Assembly (NCBI GenBank): GCA_021808445.1
Contig: JAKBBP010000019.1
Coordinates: 1 to 46,968 of the forward strand
Length of the DNA stretch: 46,968 bases
From: Pseudomonadota bacterium
GTDB taxonomy: Bacteria; Pseudomonadota; Gammaproteobacteria; Burkholderiales; Burkholderiaceae_C
Reading direction: 5' to 3'
Both the position numbers and the translations under genes were made by a program. Below the pieces are notes generated by a model. That model did no database searches, was not told the DNA's origin, and saw only the letters and a list, made by a program, of their open reading frames with translations. Shown here in pieces: positions 35,535-44,795 of this stretch. Each line of letters opens with the position of its first letter. Within the stretch, counting starts at the first letter, position 1.

Positions 35535-36193
35535 CAGATCGGCTCCGTGTCGGAGTCGCGGGAGGGAGAACTCTGGCGCGGCTCCAGCCAGACCCGCCGC
35601 GTCTCGAGGTCGATCGTCGAGCGCACCGCGAAGGGCAGGTCCTGCGGCAGGTCGCGGATCAAGCCGCGGATCTGGAAGCTCAGTACGTTGTGCTTCGCGA
35701 CGCCCGACTCCCGCAGGGGCGTGATTTCCACGGAGCCGGGCAGGATGCGCGGCTCGAAGCGCTCGATGGCCGCCCGGATCGCCGCCTCGATGTCTTGCCA
35801 GGCCTTGGGTCCTTCGAAGGTTCCGGAAATCGACCGTAGGCCATAGTTCCAGCAGGATTCAAGCACCGCGCCAAAGCGCATGGGATCGAGCAGATGTTCG
35901 TGGCTGGTCGCGTTGAACAAGGCTCGCAGGTCCTGCAGCACGAGTGCTCGCAGAGTCTCCCGGTGGGTGCGCGCGGTGCCGGGCACCGGCGCGTCGCTGC
36001 CTCGGAACCGCTCGAACAGGCTGGGAAGGCTTCGCGGCCCGATCCTGCGCTCGAGCGCGCACTGGATCGGGCCGGGGTCAGGCGCGGGCGCGAGCCCGGC
36101 TGCGGGGTTCCCGGCTTCGAACAGGTCCGTCGCATGCTCCTCGCCCAGCGACTGCATCCACATCGGCGAGGTTCGGGGCTTCAACGGGGACAT
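35534..36193 (-). CDS. tssE: T6SS baseplate protein TssE
   Basis: TssE is the gp25-like wedge protein that starts sheath polymerisation. The 219-residue product has a long variable N-terminus of about 65 residues. The GPW/gp25 domain follows: LVLQDLRALFNATSHEHLLD, NYGLRSISG, AIRAAIERFEPRILPGSVEI and LSFQIRGLI. The C-terminal tail continues past the usual domain end with LPFAVRSTIDLETRRVWLEP. The ATG at 36193 lies inside the end of tssM (13-base overlap). The common short form is about 130-170 residues, so this version is extended. Confidence 0.9.
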   Translation of the reverse strand: MSPLKPRTSPMWMQSLGEEHATDLFEAGNPAAGLAPAPDPGPIQCALERRIGPRSLPSLFERFRGSDAPVPGTARTHRETLRALVLQDLRALFNATSHEHLLDPMRFGAVLESCWNYGLRSISGTFEGPKAWQDIEAAIRAAIERFEPRILPGSVEITPLRESGVAKHNVLSFQIRGLIRDLPQDLPFAVRSTIDLETRRVWLEPRQSSPSRDSDTEPI

Positions 36194-39100
36194 TGCAGAC
36201 CCTCCAGCAGACCCGCCTTCCAGGGGTTGGGCTCGGGACCGGCCAGATGCAGCACGGCGCGCCGCCCACTGAGTCCATAGGCAAGGTCGAGACCTCCGCC
36301 CGACGCGGCACCCAGTCGCCGGCCCTGCGCCAGCAAGTGCATCCAGGCCCAGGGGCCCTGCGCGTCCAACTCGGCCCCATCCCCGGCTTCCAGGCCTTCG
36401 AAGCGCAGACGCGCGTGGCCGCTTTCCGGATGCTGCGGAGGCCAGGAGGCATGCCAGGCAAGCACGGGGCCATGCGCGTAGCGCATGGAAACACCGTCGA
36501 GGTCCAGGTGCAGCATGGCCCACCGCGTGTCGAGCACGGGGATGCTGAGATCGAAGTTCCACAGCGGCCCGGCCCCGTTGCGCCACAAGGCGCTGCGCAC
36601 CTGGGCCACGCGCGCGAAGGCTTCCGGATCAGGCCCTCGCTTGCGCAACATATCCAGCAACTCCCGGGCCACGGGCCCCGTCGTGGGCGGGCGCTGCGAG
36701 GACGACCCCGGGTCATCGCTCGCCTGCGCAGACCCGGGCTCTTCGGACGCCACGTCGGAACGGTAGCGCCACGGGCGGCGCCCCGTGTCGACCCAGGGCT
36801 GAAGGTAGCCACGGAAAAAGCTGTCGGCGGCCCCCCCGGGTGCGAAGAAGGCGCGGAAATCCTCCAGATCCGCGTCCGCGCCGTCGCGTCGCAGGGGAAA
36901 GCGGTTGCCGAGGGTACGCGCGCAGGGCTGTGCCACCTGCTCCTGGAACGCATCGACGATGCGGGCGTGCATGCGCGCGGCCTGGCCTTGTGCGATGGCT
37001 CCCGCGGCCCCGCGAAGGTTCGTCATGGCGTCGTCCGCGAGGCCGCGCACGATCGGACCGACCGGCGCCGGCAGGGTGGCGGAGGTGGCCTGGAGTTTCG
37101 CGCTGGCCTGTTCGAGCTCCGCACCTGGCGGCCTGCCGGCTCGAAGGGCGCTTGCCGCCACGCTGGTCGCGGTGTAGTAATCGTCCAGCCAGCCCCGCAG
37201 GCGTTGCAGGGCGGCGGGATCGGCCTCGCCAGGCGCCAGCGCCTGCAACTCGAGCAGGCGCGCGGCCACCGGGTCGGAGGCGGCGGCCTGCGCGGCGCGC
37301 AAGGGCTGCAGCTCCTGCCATGCCTGGCTCACCAGATCGAGCAGCGGCGAGCTCTCCGAGGCCATGGCCTGCAGATACTGCAGCTCGGGCTCCACGCCGG
37401 GCATGGGTTGCGGCCGGATGTCCCCGAGAAAGGCGCTCCAGTGCCTGGCGTATTCCCGCCAGTAGGCGTGCCGCAGCTCGCCGGTCAGGACTTCGTCGGA
37501 GGCCATGCCCGCGGCATCGCCCAGCACCCAGCGATCGACGGCGCCGGCCTGTGCGGCCCAAGCGGGCAGGCGCTGCGCCACCACGCGATCCCAGGCCTGG
37601 GAGCGGAACCACCCCGGCACGCCTCGAGTCAGCGGCCGGCCCGAGGCCAGGCGGAAAGGACGCTCGGCGCGCTGGCCCTGCCACAGGGCCAGGGAATACT
37701 CCGGAGGCTCGAGTTTCGCCGGCATCCTTTCGCGCGTGATGGTCCAGAGTCGTTGCGGGCGCCCGCGACGCAGCAACCATTCGCGTGCGCGCTGCACCAG
37801 CTTCGAGTCCAGCGCGGTGGGGTCCTGCAGCCGTCCCGCGGGGTGTTCCAGCGCACGCTGGATCGGCTCGGGCGCCCCATGCCTGCGCGCCCAGGAGAGA
37901 AGCACCGGCGCTTCGAAGTGCTCGGGGTCGTGCAACAGGAGATAACTGCGCAGCGTGGTGAAGACTTCGGAGACGTCCCCCTGCTGCATGGCCTGTTGAA
38001 GATGTTCTCGCAGAAGACTGCCGAGGCGCGGCAGCAGCAAGGAGGTCTGCAGGCGCATGGCAAGCATCCTGGTCGCCTCGCGCACCGGATGCAGTGCGGG
38101 AGCCCCCAGCGGCCGGGCGCTGCGCATGGTCCGGAACGCATCGTGCAGGTCCTGGGTGCCGCGCAGCGCGGCTTCCCAGGACTGCGCCTGCGACGGCTGG
38201 CGCACGGCCGTCGCCATCAGCGCCTGCAGGCCACCGACATGACGCCGCAGCGCCTGGAGTTGCTGCCGGGTCTGTACCTGGGAAACCTGCAGGATCCGCC
38301 ATGCCATAGCGGCGACCAGCAGCGAGGCGGCGGCGGCGAGCACGCGGCGCCTGCGACGCCGGGCCCGGCCCGTCGCTTGGGCCAGGCCTGAGGCGACGTC
38401 GGTGGCCAGCACGGCCTGCAGGATCCCGGCCACGAAGCGCCCCGGCCCGCAGGGAAGCGGGGGCACGCTGGTGCAGGAGGTGCAGCTCCCCAGGAACACG
38501 CCGTGCAGTCCCGGGGCTGCCGCGCTGGCGCCGGCAAGGGGCAAGGGGCCTGGCGCCCCGGAGGGCGGCAACTCCGGCCAGGGCGCGAATACGGTTTCGA
38601 CCCAGGCTCGCAGACGCGTGGCGAATTCGGCGTAGGCATGGGGCAGTTCGTACATGCGGCATCGCGCCTGCAACGAGAATTCCTGCTCCAGGCATGCCGG
38701 CAGCCATTGCTCCAGGCGCCTGCGCAGCAGTTCGAGCTCCTCCCGCAAGGCCGCCCCGGGATCGCCGGATCCGGATACGACGAATCCCCACAGTCCCTGT
38801 GGATCGCGCTGGCGCGCATGGGCGTCGAGCGCTGCGAAGAAGTCCTCGAAACCCGGCAGAGCGTCGGCCTTGGTCAGCACGAGGTGCACGGGCAGCGCCA
38901 CGCCCAGGGCCGCACGCAGCTGCAGCAGGTGCCTGCGCGCGCACAGGGCGGATTGGGCGAGTGCCTCCGGGCCGCCTTGCAACAACAACGGGATGTCCAC
39001 GACCAGCACCAGCCCGTGCAAGGCGGGCATGCCGCCGCGCCCGCGCAAACCCTGCAGCAGCGCGCCCCATCGATGCTCCTCGGCCTCGGGTGCGCCGTCC

Positions 39101-39990
39101 GGCCCGACCCCCTCGTCCGCCGGGCTGCGCGGTACCGGCAAGCCTCGCAGGCCGGCACCGGGCCGGGCCGGCGCCGGGGACTCGTCCGGGGGGTGCGCGC
39201 CCTCGGCTTCGAGGCCGGGATCATCGAGGCAGGCCGCGTCAGGGGCTACGCCGGAGCTCTCCACGAAAATCGCGCCTTCGCCGATCCAGCAGGACAGCCC
39301 GAGCGCCTGCGCCTCGAGGCCCTGCGCGCTCTCCCCGCGCAGCAGTCGCAGGTTCGAGGTCGCGAGCACGGAGCTCTTGCCGCAGCCCCGGGCGCCCAGG
39401 ACCAGGTACCAGGGCAGGGTCCTGCGCGAGCGCCAGGCGTCCAGGCGCCCGCGCCAGCCGGCACGCGCGTGCAACTGCCGCCAGTGCCCTTGCACCGCTT
39501 GCAGATGCCGCGCCAGGGCGCCGTGCATGCGCGCCGGCCCCTGCTCCACCGGCGCGGGCCGCATCAGTGCTCGTAGCGCGCCGAGAAGTTTTCGCAGCTC
39601 GTGGGCGCGCGTGTCGTCGCGCCATGCCCGCCAGCCCAGCCACGCCAGGTAGGCCACCAGGATCAGGCCGATGAGCAGCAGGCGAAGCCCGTAGGGCCGC
39701 AAGGGTCGGTGGCCGGCCCACGCGAATGCGCCTCCGCCCTGGGCGATGAGCAGGCAGCCCAGTCCGAGCGAGGGGCCCAGCAACGAACGCCGTGCCCCCC
39801 ACAGGCAGGAAGCCCAGACGACCAGCACCACCAGCACCGCACGCGTGGCCCCGGGCGCCAGGGGATGGTCGTTGCCGACGCTCAGCAAGGGCCCGGCCAC
39901 TCCGAGTGCCACGGCCAGCGCAAGCCCCGCCACGAGGGCCACGATCATCCGGGGCGCCGGCCGGGGAAGCTGGGTCGGCAGGCCCTTCAT
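36181..39990 (-). CDS. tssM: T6SS membrane-complex protein TssM (IcmF)
   Basis: TssM spans the inner membrane and periplasm and with TssL and TssJ forms the trans-envelope channel. The 1269-residue protein has N-terminal helices at about 15-38, 50-65, 72-90 and 102-120. A cytoplasmic domain with Walker A GARGCGKSS follows at about 199-207, then another helix near 550 (VLAAAASLLVAAMAW). The long periplasmic region includes the IcmF-related and C-terminal domains (ending in the AYGLSGRRAVLHLAGPEPNP stretch). The four N-terminal hydrophobic segments exceed the two usually described. Its start overlaps tssL (ATGA). An 815-codon frame on the opposite strand is a shadow. Confidence 0.95.
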   Translation of the reverse strand: MKGLPTQLPRPAPRMIVALVAGLALAVALGVAGPLLSVGNDHPLAPGATRAVLVVLVVWASCLWGARRSLLGPSLGLGCLLIAQGGGAFAWAGHRPLRPYGLRLLLIGLILVAYLAWLGWRAWRDDTRAHELRKLLGALRALMRPAPVEQGPARMHGALARHLQAVQGHWRQLHARAGWRGRLDAWRSRRTLPWYLVLGARGCGKSSVLATSNLRLLRGESAQGLEAQALGLSCWIGEGAIFVESSGVAPDAACLDDPGLEAEGAHPPDESPAPARPGAGLRGLPVPRSPADEGVGPDGAPEAEEHRWGALLQGLRGRGGMPALHGLVLVVDIPLLLQGGPEALAQSALCARRHLLQLRAALGVALPVHLVLTKADALPGFEDFFAALDAHARQRDPQGLWGFVVSGSGDPGAALREELELLRRRLEQWLPACLEQEFSLQARCRMYELPHAYAEFATRLRAWVETVFAPWPELPPSGAPGPLPLAGASAAAPGLHGVFLGSCTSCTSVPPLPCGPGRFVAGILQAVLATDVASGLAQATGRARRRRRRVLAAAASLLVAAMAWRILQVSQVQTRQQLQALRRHVGGLQALMATAVRQPSQAQSWEAALRGTQDLHDAFRTMRSARPLGAPALHPVREATRMLAMRLQTSLLLPRLGSLLREHLQQAMQQGDVSEVFTTLRSYLLLHDPEHFEAPVLLSWARRHGAPEPIQRALEHPAGRLQDPTALDSKLVQRAREWLLRRGRPQRLWTITRERMPAKLEPPEYSLALWQGQRAERPFRLASGRPLTRGVPGWFRSQAWDRVVAQRLPAWAAQAGAVDRWVLGDAAGMASDEVLTGELRHAYWREYARHWSAFLGDIRPQPMPGVEPELQYLQAMASESSPLLDLVSQAWQELQPLRAAQAAASDPVAARLLELQALAPGEADPAALQRLRGWLDDYYTATSVAASALRAGRPPGAELEQASAKLQATSATLPAPVGPIVRGLADDAMTNLRGAAGAIAQGQAARMHARIVDAFQEQVAQPCARTLGNRFPLRRDGADADLEDFRAFFAPGGAADSFFRGYLQPWVDTGRRPWRYRSDVASEEPGSAQASDDPGSSSQRPPTTGPVARELLDMLRKRGPDPEAFARVAQVRSALWRNGAGPLWNFDLSIPVLDTRWAMLHLDLDGVSMRYAHGPVLAWHASWPPQHPESGHARLRFEGLEAGDGAELDAQGPWAWMHLLAQGRRLGAASGGGLDLAYGLSGRRAVLHLAGPEPNPWKAGLLEGLQCPR

Positions 39991-40937
39991 GGCGCGACTC
40001 CCGAGCCAGCGTGCAGCAGGATTTCCACACGCCGGTTACGCGCGCTTCCTTCCGCGGTGGCGTTGTCGCCCAGCTCCAGCTGCCCGTCCCGTAGAGCCGC
40101 ATCGGACCCGGCCCCCGGGTCGACCGCGCCGTCGAAGGAGGGCCGCGCGGGCCCGACCTGCGCTTCGATCTGCGGCGCCGCGCGGGCCAGCGCGCTCTCG
40201 GCCTGGGCGCGCAGACCCAGCAGCTGTTCGCGCAACGCGGTGGACTCCTGCTGCACCTGGCTGCGCCAGACGCCGGCACAGGCGACCGGGACCGACAGTC
40301 CAAGCAGCGCAACCCAGCATGCCAGGACGCCGCCCCAGGGTCGTCCGGGGCGCGGCACGCGAGCCACCATCGCATGCGGGGCCACGGTCAACGGCTGCGT
40401 GTCGCCACCCAGCATGCACAACAGGCGGCGGCGCACCTGCTCCAGGGCCTGGGCGCCGTCCGCGCGGCAGCGGTAGTCGCCCATGAAGCCCAAGGCCAGG
40501 ATGTGCAGCATCACTTCCAGCACGTCCCGATGCTCCCGGGGTTGTGCGGCCAGGCGAGCGATCAGGGGAAACACGGTGCGGCCACCCTCGCCCTCCTGAT
40601 GGAATTCCTGCAACAGCGCGTATTGCGACCAGGGCCCCACGCTGCCTTGCTCTCCACCGGCCCAGGGTTTGCAACTCAGGGCTTCGTCCAGCGCCGTGCA
40701 CAGGGCGTAGCGCGCGGCCAGCATCTGCTCCTGGCGCAACCCGGCGCGGTCGCAGGCGCGGGAGAATTCGAGGACTTCCTGCGCCAGGCGGTCATGCAGC
40801 GGCTGCAGGCCGGCGGCGGGTGGCTCCTGCGCGCACTGGATGGCGGCCAGCGCGCGCAGCAGCGGTGCCGCGGCATCGAGCAGCGCATGGGTGGGCGCTG
40901 CCGCGGGGCCCGCGTCGGGAACAGGGCTCGGCGTCAT
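39987..40937 (-). CDS. tssL: T6SS membrane-complex protein TssL, with reduced OmpA-like tail
   Basis: TssL (DotU/IcmH) is the inner-membrane anchor between baseplate and TssM. The cytoplasmic helical domain (1-190) has the family blocks ARYALCTALDEALSCKPWAG, WSQYALLQEFHQEGEGG and LHILALGFMGDYR. One transmembrane helix follows at about 202-222. Extended TssL proteins then carry a peptidoglycan-binding OmpA domain of about 110 residues. Here only about 50 residues remain after the linker, ending in GDNATAEGSARNRRVEILL, which is exactly the terminal motif of that domain. A deletion inside the domain is inferred. The ATG at 40937 has GGGAG upstream and overlaps the vgrG stop (ATGA). Confidence 0.92.
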   Translation of the reverse strand: MTPSPVPDAGPAAAPTHALLDAAAPLLRALAAIQCAQEPPAAGLQPLHDRLAQEVLEFSRACDRAGLRQEQMLAARYALCTALDEALSCKPWAGGEQGSVGPWSQYALLQEFHQEGEGGRTVFPLIARLAAQPREHRDVLEVMLHILALGFMGDYRCRADGAQALEQVRRRLLCMLGGDTQPLTVAPHAMVARVPRPGRPWGGVLACWVALLGLSVPVACAGVWRSQVQQESTALREQLLGLRAQAESALARAAPQIEAQVGPARPSFDGAVDPGAGSDAALRDGQLELGDNATAEGSARNRRVEILLHAGSGVAP

Positions 40938-43408
40938 CGTGATCGCTCCCGAACGAGGCCATCGCCCCACAGGCGTCGTGCAACACGCATGCGCCAGGAG
41001 CCGACGGCGACATGACGCAGTCCGTCGGGCCCCAGCACGAGGGACTGGCCGGCGGCCTCCAGGATCAGGCGCCCCGCCCCCTGCAGGCTGAGGCCTTGCC
41101 GCACGCAGCCCATGCGCAAGCGACCACGTGCGTGGACATGCAGCCGATTGCCGGGAGCCAGCAGGGTGATCGGCCCCTCGGACGCGCTGAACTGCAAGCC
41201 CTGCCCCGACGCGGACAGCAGCACGGCCCCATCGGCATGGAGCAGCATGCTCTCGCCGCAGGCGCCACGCAGGCCGCGCTCCGCGCTGCATGCGAGCTGC
41301 GCGCCGGCGTGCAACTGGGCGGCCAGAGGGCTGGCCGCGTACAGGCCCGCCTGGGCATGCAGCAGCAGCGGGCTCGAGCCGGTGGCCAGATCGGCGCGCA
41401 GCGCGGCGACGGGACCTTCGGGTAGCGGCCCCACGGCATCGCGAAGCGGGTGCCGGGCCGCATGCAGGTCCAGCACTTCCCGCAGCTTGCGCCGGCAGGC
41501 CTGCAGGGGTTGCACGGTTGCGCGGGCCGCGCGGGAGGCCGCGCCGCTGAGCATCTGCAAGGCCCGCGCCGCGCGCACGCTCGCGCCCGCGTCGGTGCGC
41601 AGCTCGAAGCCTTCGCCGCGTGACGGGCCGCGTCCCTCGCGGCGGCTCACCGGCGCGTGGCGACCGAGGCGCAAGGCGCTGGCCTCGCTGGCGCTGGCCA
41701 GTTGGACCTGCAGGGCCCCCTCGTGATCATCCAGCAGCAAGTGGTTGCCTGCCCGAGGTGACGCATGCCCGGCTTCGTCGAGACATTCCTGGCTGTACCA
41801 GCCATTGACCTCCGCGGAGGTGGGAAGCGGCCATGGAGGCGCCTGGGCCGGGTTGCGGAGCAGGCCCAGGCACACCGGCGAGTCCACGTCGCCGTCGAGA
41901 AAATCGATCAGGACTTCCTGGCCCGGGCGCGGCCAGTTCGCGCAGCCCATGGCCTGCCCGGCCGCGGGCCGGATCATGCGCATCCAGCAGGTGCTGGCCG
42001 AGGCGTCCGCATGCGCCCAGTGCAGGCGCACGCGCATGCGCCCGATGGCATCGGTGAAGGAGCTTGCCGCGCAGGGCGCGGCAAGCACGGTACCCGTCTG
42101 CACGCCCAGCGGGCGCAACGGCGCGAGCGGCCGCGTCGGGCATGGCGCGTCGGCCACCGGCCGGGTCTCGAACTCGAGTCGCACCGCGGCAGCGCCAGGC
42201 GCCTGCGCAGGGCCATGGGCCTGCCACTGCAGAACGGTGCGCTGCACGTAATGCGCCTGCTCCGGCTGTCCGGCGCCTGGACGCAGCCGCACGCGGTAGC
42301 CCGCCGCCAGGCCGGGCAGGGTTCCGCTCCCCAGGGCACGGTCCAGACCTCTTCTCGCCTGATCGGCACGCCGTCGGTTGAGTCGGGATTCCGCCAGTGC
42401 GTCGCCCTGCTGCTCACCCTGCTGCTCACCCTGCTGCTCACCCTGCTGCTCGAGGTCCCGACGCGGACGGCACACCCCATCGGCACCACGCCATCGGATC
42501 ATGCCTTCCCCGCTCTCGGCTCCCGGGCCGTCCTCGTCGCGCCATTCCTGCGGCTGCCCCGGGTGGCATTCCGCCTGTCCGCCCGAGATCCAGCTCGCGA
42601 CGCCCTGCGCCGCCTCCACGCACAAGGCGTGCAGAACGCCTGCCTCGTGCGGCCGCGCATGGGGGCGAAGTTCCAGGGTCGCGCTGGCCGCCAGGGGTGG
42701 CTGATGCAGGGCATGCATGCCGTCGCCGAGCACCAGGCAGTGACCGCCCGCACCATGCTCGAAGTGGAAATGCAGGCCCCAGCGCGCGCATTGCCGCCGC
42801 AGGAAGTCGCCATCCGACTCCTCGAACTGCACCAGGTAGTCCAGTCGCGGATAGTGCCCGTGCAGGCGCAGCTCCCACCGATGGCCATAGGGCTCCAGCA
42901 GGTCACGGAGCACGTCGACCAGGCTGCGGTCCTGGTGCACGCGACTGGCCATGCGCGCATCGGCCAGGCAGATCCAGGGGCGCAGACGAAGGCGCACCAT
43001 CGGTCCATGCACCACCGCGCGCTTGGCGGCGTGCCGGTCCCGCGGCGGCTCGTCATGGCCCCGCTGCTCCAGCTCGGTCACGATGCCCGCGATGCATCGG
43101 CAAGCCTCCTCCCGTGGCGCATCCGGATCCGGGCTGCCGGGCAGCCACAGCTGCAGTTCCCGGCCCAGCATGGCCCGGGCGCCCCGGCCATGCCGCGGCT
43201 TGGATGCGGGAGCCTGCAGCAGCACCTCATAGTCGAAGCCGTGGTTGAGCGCTTCATGGCCCCGAAGCTCGAGCAGCATCCATTCGCCGGCGTCCTCCTC
43301 CTCGGCACATGTCGCTCGCAGCGCAGGCCCCTCCAGGCGCACCGTGGCGCGGGCACGGCCGGCCGGCGGGTCGGCCCCTGGTTGTCCGGCGCGGATCATC
43401 GTGGCCAT
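40934..43408 (-). CDS. vgrG: T6SS spike protein VgrG (TssI) with DUF2345 tail
   Basis: VgrG is the trimeric spike at the tip of the Hcp tube. The 824-residue protein has the gp27-like head (LRGHEALNHGFDYEVLLQAP, FEESDGDFLRRQCARWGLHF), then the gp5-like OB fold (FTDAIGRMRVRLHWAHAD, NWPRPGQEVLIDFLDGDVDS). A DUF2345-type C-terminal beta region follows (NHLLLDDHEGALQVQLAS, GEGFELRTDAGASVRAARAL, continuing to LVLGPDGL). No separate effector domain is recognised. A 12-nt repeat encodes four EQQG units near residues 320-335. It sits within the structural operon between tssK and tssL, 2 bp after the tssK stop. The ATG at 43408 gives the family-like start. Confidence 0.92.
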   Translation of the reverse strand: MATMIRAGQPGADPPAGRARATVRLEGPALRATCAEEEDAGEWMLLELRGHEALNHGFDYEVLLQAPASKPRHGRGARAMLGRELQLWLPGSPDPDAPREEACRCIAGIVTELEQRGHDEPPRDRHAAKRAVVHGPMVRLRLRPWICLADARMASRVHQDRSLVDVLRDLLEPYGHRWELRLHGHYPRLDYLVQFEESDGDFLRRQCARWGLHFHFEHGAGGHCLVLGDGMHALHQPPLAASATLELRPHARPHEAGVLHALCVEAAQGVASWISGGQAECHPGQPQEWRDEDGPGAESGEGMIRWRGADGVCRPRRDLEQQGEQQGEQQGEQQGDALAESRLNRRRADQARRGLDRALGSGTLPGLAAGYRVRLRPGAGQPEQAHYVQRTVLQWQAHGPAQAPGAAAVRLEFETRPVADAPCPTRPLAPLRPLGVQTGTVLAAPCAASSFTDAIGRMRVRLHWAHADASASTCWMRMIRPAAGQAMGCANWPRPGQEVLIDFLDGDVDSPVCLGLLRNPAQAPPWPLPTSAEVNGWYSQECLDEAGHASPRAGNHLLLDDHEGALQVQLASASEASALRLGRHAPVSRREGRGPSRGEGFELRTDAGASVRAARALQMLSGAASRAARATVQPLQACRRKLREVLDLHAARHPLRDAVGPLPEGPVAALRADLATGSSPLLLHAQAGLYAASPLAAQLHAGAQLACSAERGLRGACGESMLLHADGAVLLSASGQGLQFSASEGPITLLAPGNRLHVHARGRLRMGCVRQGLSLQGAGRLILEAAGQSLVLGPDGLRHVAVGSWRMRVARRLWGDGLVRERSR
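42405..42450. repeat. 12-nt tandem repeat in vgrG encoding EQQG units
   Basis: Three perfect copies of CCCTGCTGCTCA (42405-42416, 42417-42428, 42429-42440) and a 10-base partial copy encode (EQQG)4 on the minus strand. The unit is a multiple of three, so changes in number stay in frame. Confidence 0.9.
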
Positions 43409-43410
43409 GT

Positions 43411-44745
43411 TCAGCGCAGGCCCCAGAGTTGCAGGCCGAGGCCCGGGAATTCGACCGCGACGTGGATGCCAATGCCACCGCTGGCGAGCAACTGCTGCCA
43501 CAGCGGCCCCTCGGCCTCGATCTGGAAGTAGAGCTGCTCGGAACGGTAGGGGATCTGGCGCGGCGCCATGTTCAGCGAACGAAGCGCAATGCCGGGCAGA
43601 TGGAGGCGTACGAGCTCGGGAACCCGCTCGACGGGACCGACCTTGGCCTGGGTCGCGAACTGCTGCCGCAGGGCCTCCGCATCGATGTCCGCGGCCACCG
43701 CGATGACCAGTGCGCTGAAGTCGCGCAGTTCGGAGGGGTCGACGGTCGCCACGCGCATGCCGTGGGCTTGCTCGCGCAGGGCGATCAGCTCGGCGCCGCG
43801 ACGCAAGGTTCTGTGCAACAGGTCGCGCAGGTCGGCGAGCAATGGCGCGAATGCGGCCCCAGGGTCGGCGTGGACATAGGCGGGCAGATCGATGGGCCGC
43901 CGGGTGTCGCCACGCAGATAGGTGGAAAGCTCCGCGTCCAGGCTCGCGAGCAGGGCGTAGATTCGTTCCGGTGCGGCGCGGCCCAGGCGGACCAGGTGGC
44001 CCAGACGGACGTCATGGGCGTTGAGCACTTGCAACAGGAGAAAGTCGGCCACGTCCGGGGATTGCATGCGCGATTCCCCGGTCAATCGCTGGGCGAGCGT
44101 GCTGGCCCGCTGTACGAGCACTGCATGCACATCGGCCAGCCAGCGCACCAGCACCTCGCTGGCCTCGATGGCGGTGCAGGGAGGCAATCGCTGCGGGTCG
44201 AGCTCGGCGCTGCCATCCGGGCGCACCGCGGCGACGCGGGCGACGGCCAGCGCCATCCATCCCTCGGGCAAGTCCGCTTCCGGGATCAGCCGCGGCAGCT
44301 GCCTGAGCAACTGCACGCTGCGCGCACCCTGCCCCAGGGGCTGGGTGTCCTGCAAGTCGGCATCGAAGATCTCGTGGCGCGCGGCGCCTGGCGCCTGATC
44401 CTCGAGACACACGTCCCGGGACTGTGGAGCGCACGGAGGAAGGGCCAGCAGGATGTCCTGGCCGACATGGGCAGCGTCGATGCGCAGGGGACGGGGGGAC
44501 CTCCCGAGGGCAGGGATGTCGAAGGCCAGTCCGTCGGGCCAGACCCCGCGCGCATGGCTCAGTTGCAGCAGCCCCGAGGCCAGCGAGCCGGTCTCGATGC
44601 ACAGGGCCTGGAAGCCCCAGTACAAAGCCCCCAGGGGCTCGCATCGCCTGTGGGTCTGATGCTCCAGGTAGCGCTCCTGCTGCTGGAACATCTGCGGCGA
44701 CAGGAACAGACCTTCGCTCCAGCTCACCTTGTGGTGCCAGACCAT
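43411..44745 (-). CDS. tssK: T6SS baseplate protein TssK
   Basis: TssK is the baseplate hub that connects the wedges to the TssL/TssM membrane complex. The 444-residue product matches family length and start: VSWSEGLFLSPQMFQQQERY, where the common form is PQHFQQ. The C-terminal receptor-binding-like domain ends in YFQIEAEGPLWQQLLASGGI and VEFPGLGLQLWGLR. The ATG at 44745 is preferred over one 8 codons upstream because GGGAGG precedes it and the protein then begins MVWHHKV, like relatives. It is 50 bp after tssJ and 2 bp before vgrG. Confidence 0.95.
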   Translation of the reverse strand: MVWHHKVSWSEGLFLSPQMFQQQERYLEHQTHRRCEPLGALYWGFQALCIETGSLASGLLQLSHARGVWPDGLAFDIPALGRSPRPLRIDAAHVGQDILLALPPCAPQSRDVCLEDQAPGAARHEIFDADLQDTQPLGQGARSVQLLRQLPRLIPEADLPEGWMALAVARVAAVRPDGSAELDPQRLPPCTAIEASEVLVRWLADVHAVLVQRASTLAQRLTGESRMQSPDVADFLLLQVLNAHDVRLGHLVRLGRAAPERIYALLASLDAELSTYLRGDTRRPIDLPAYVHADPGAAFAPLLADLRDLLHRTLRRGAELIALREQAHGMRVATVDPSELRDFSALVIAVAADIDAEALRQQFATQAKVGPVERVPELVRLHLPGIALRSLNMAPRQIPYRSEQLYFQIEAEGPLWQQLLASGGIGIHVAVEFPGLGLQLWGLR

Positions 44746-44795
44746 GCCTGCCTCCCGCTCGGACTGCATGGGTTCGCGGCCGGGTGCACGGCTTG

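Noticed and set aside
35944..38391. 815-codon plus-strand open frame opposite tssM
   Set aside because: Arginine/glycine/glutamine-rich shadow of a high-GC gene with no recognisable domain; TssM itself is unambiguous.
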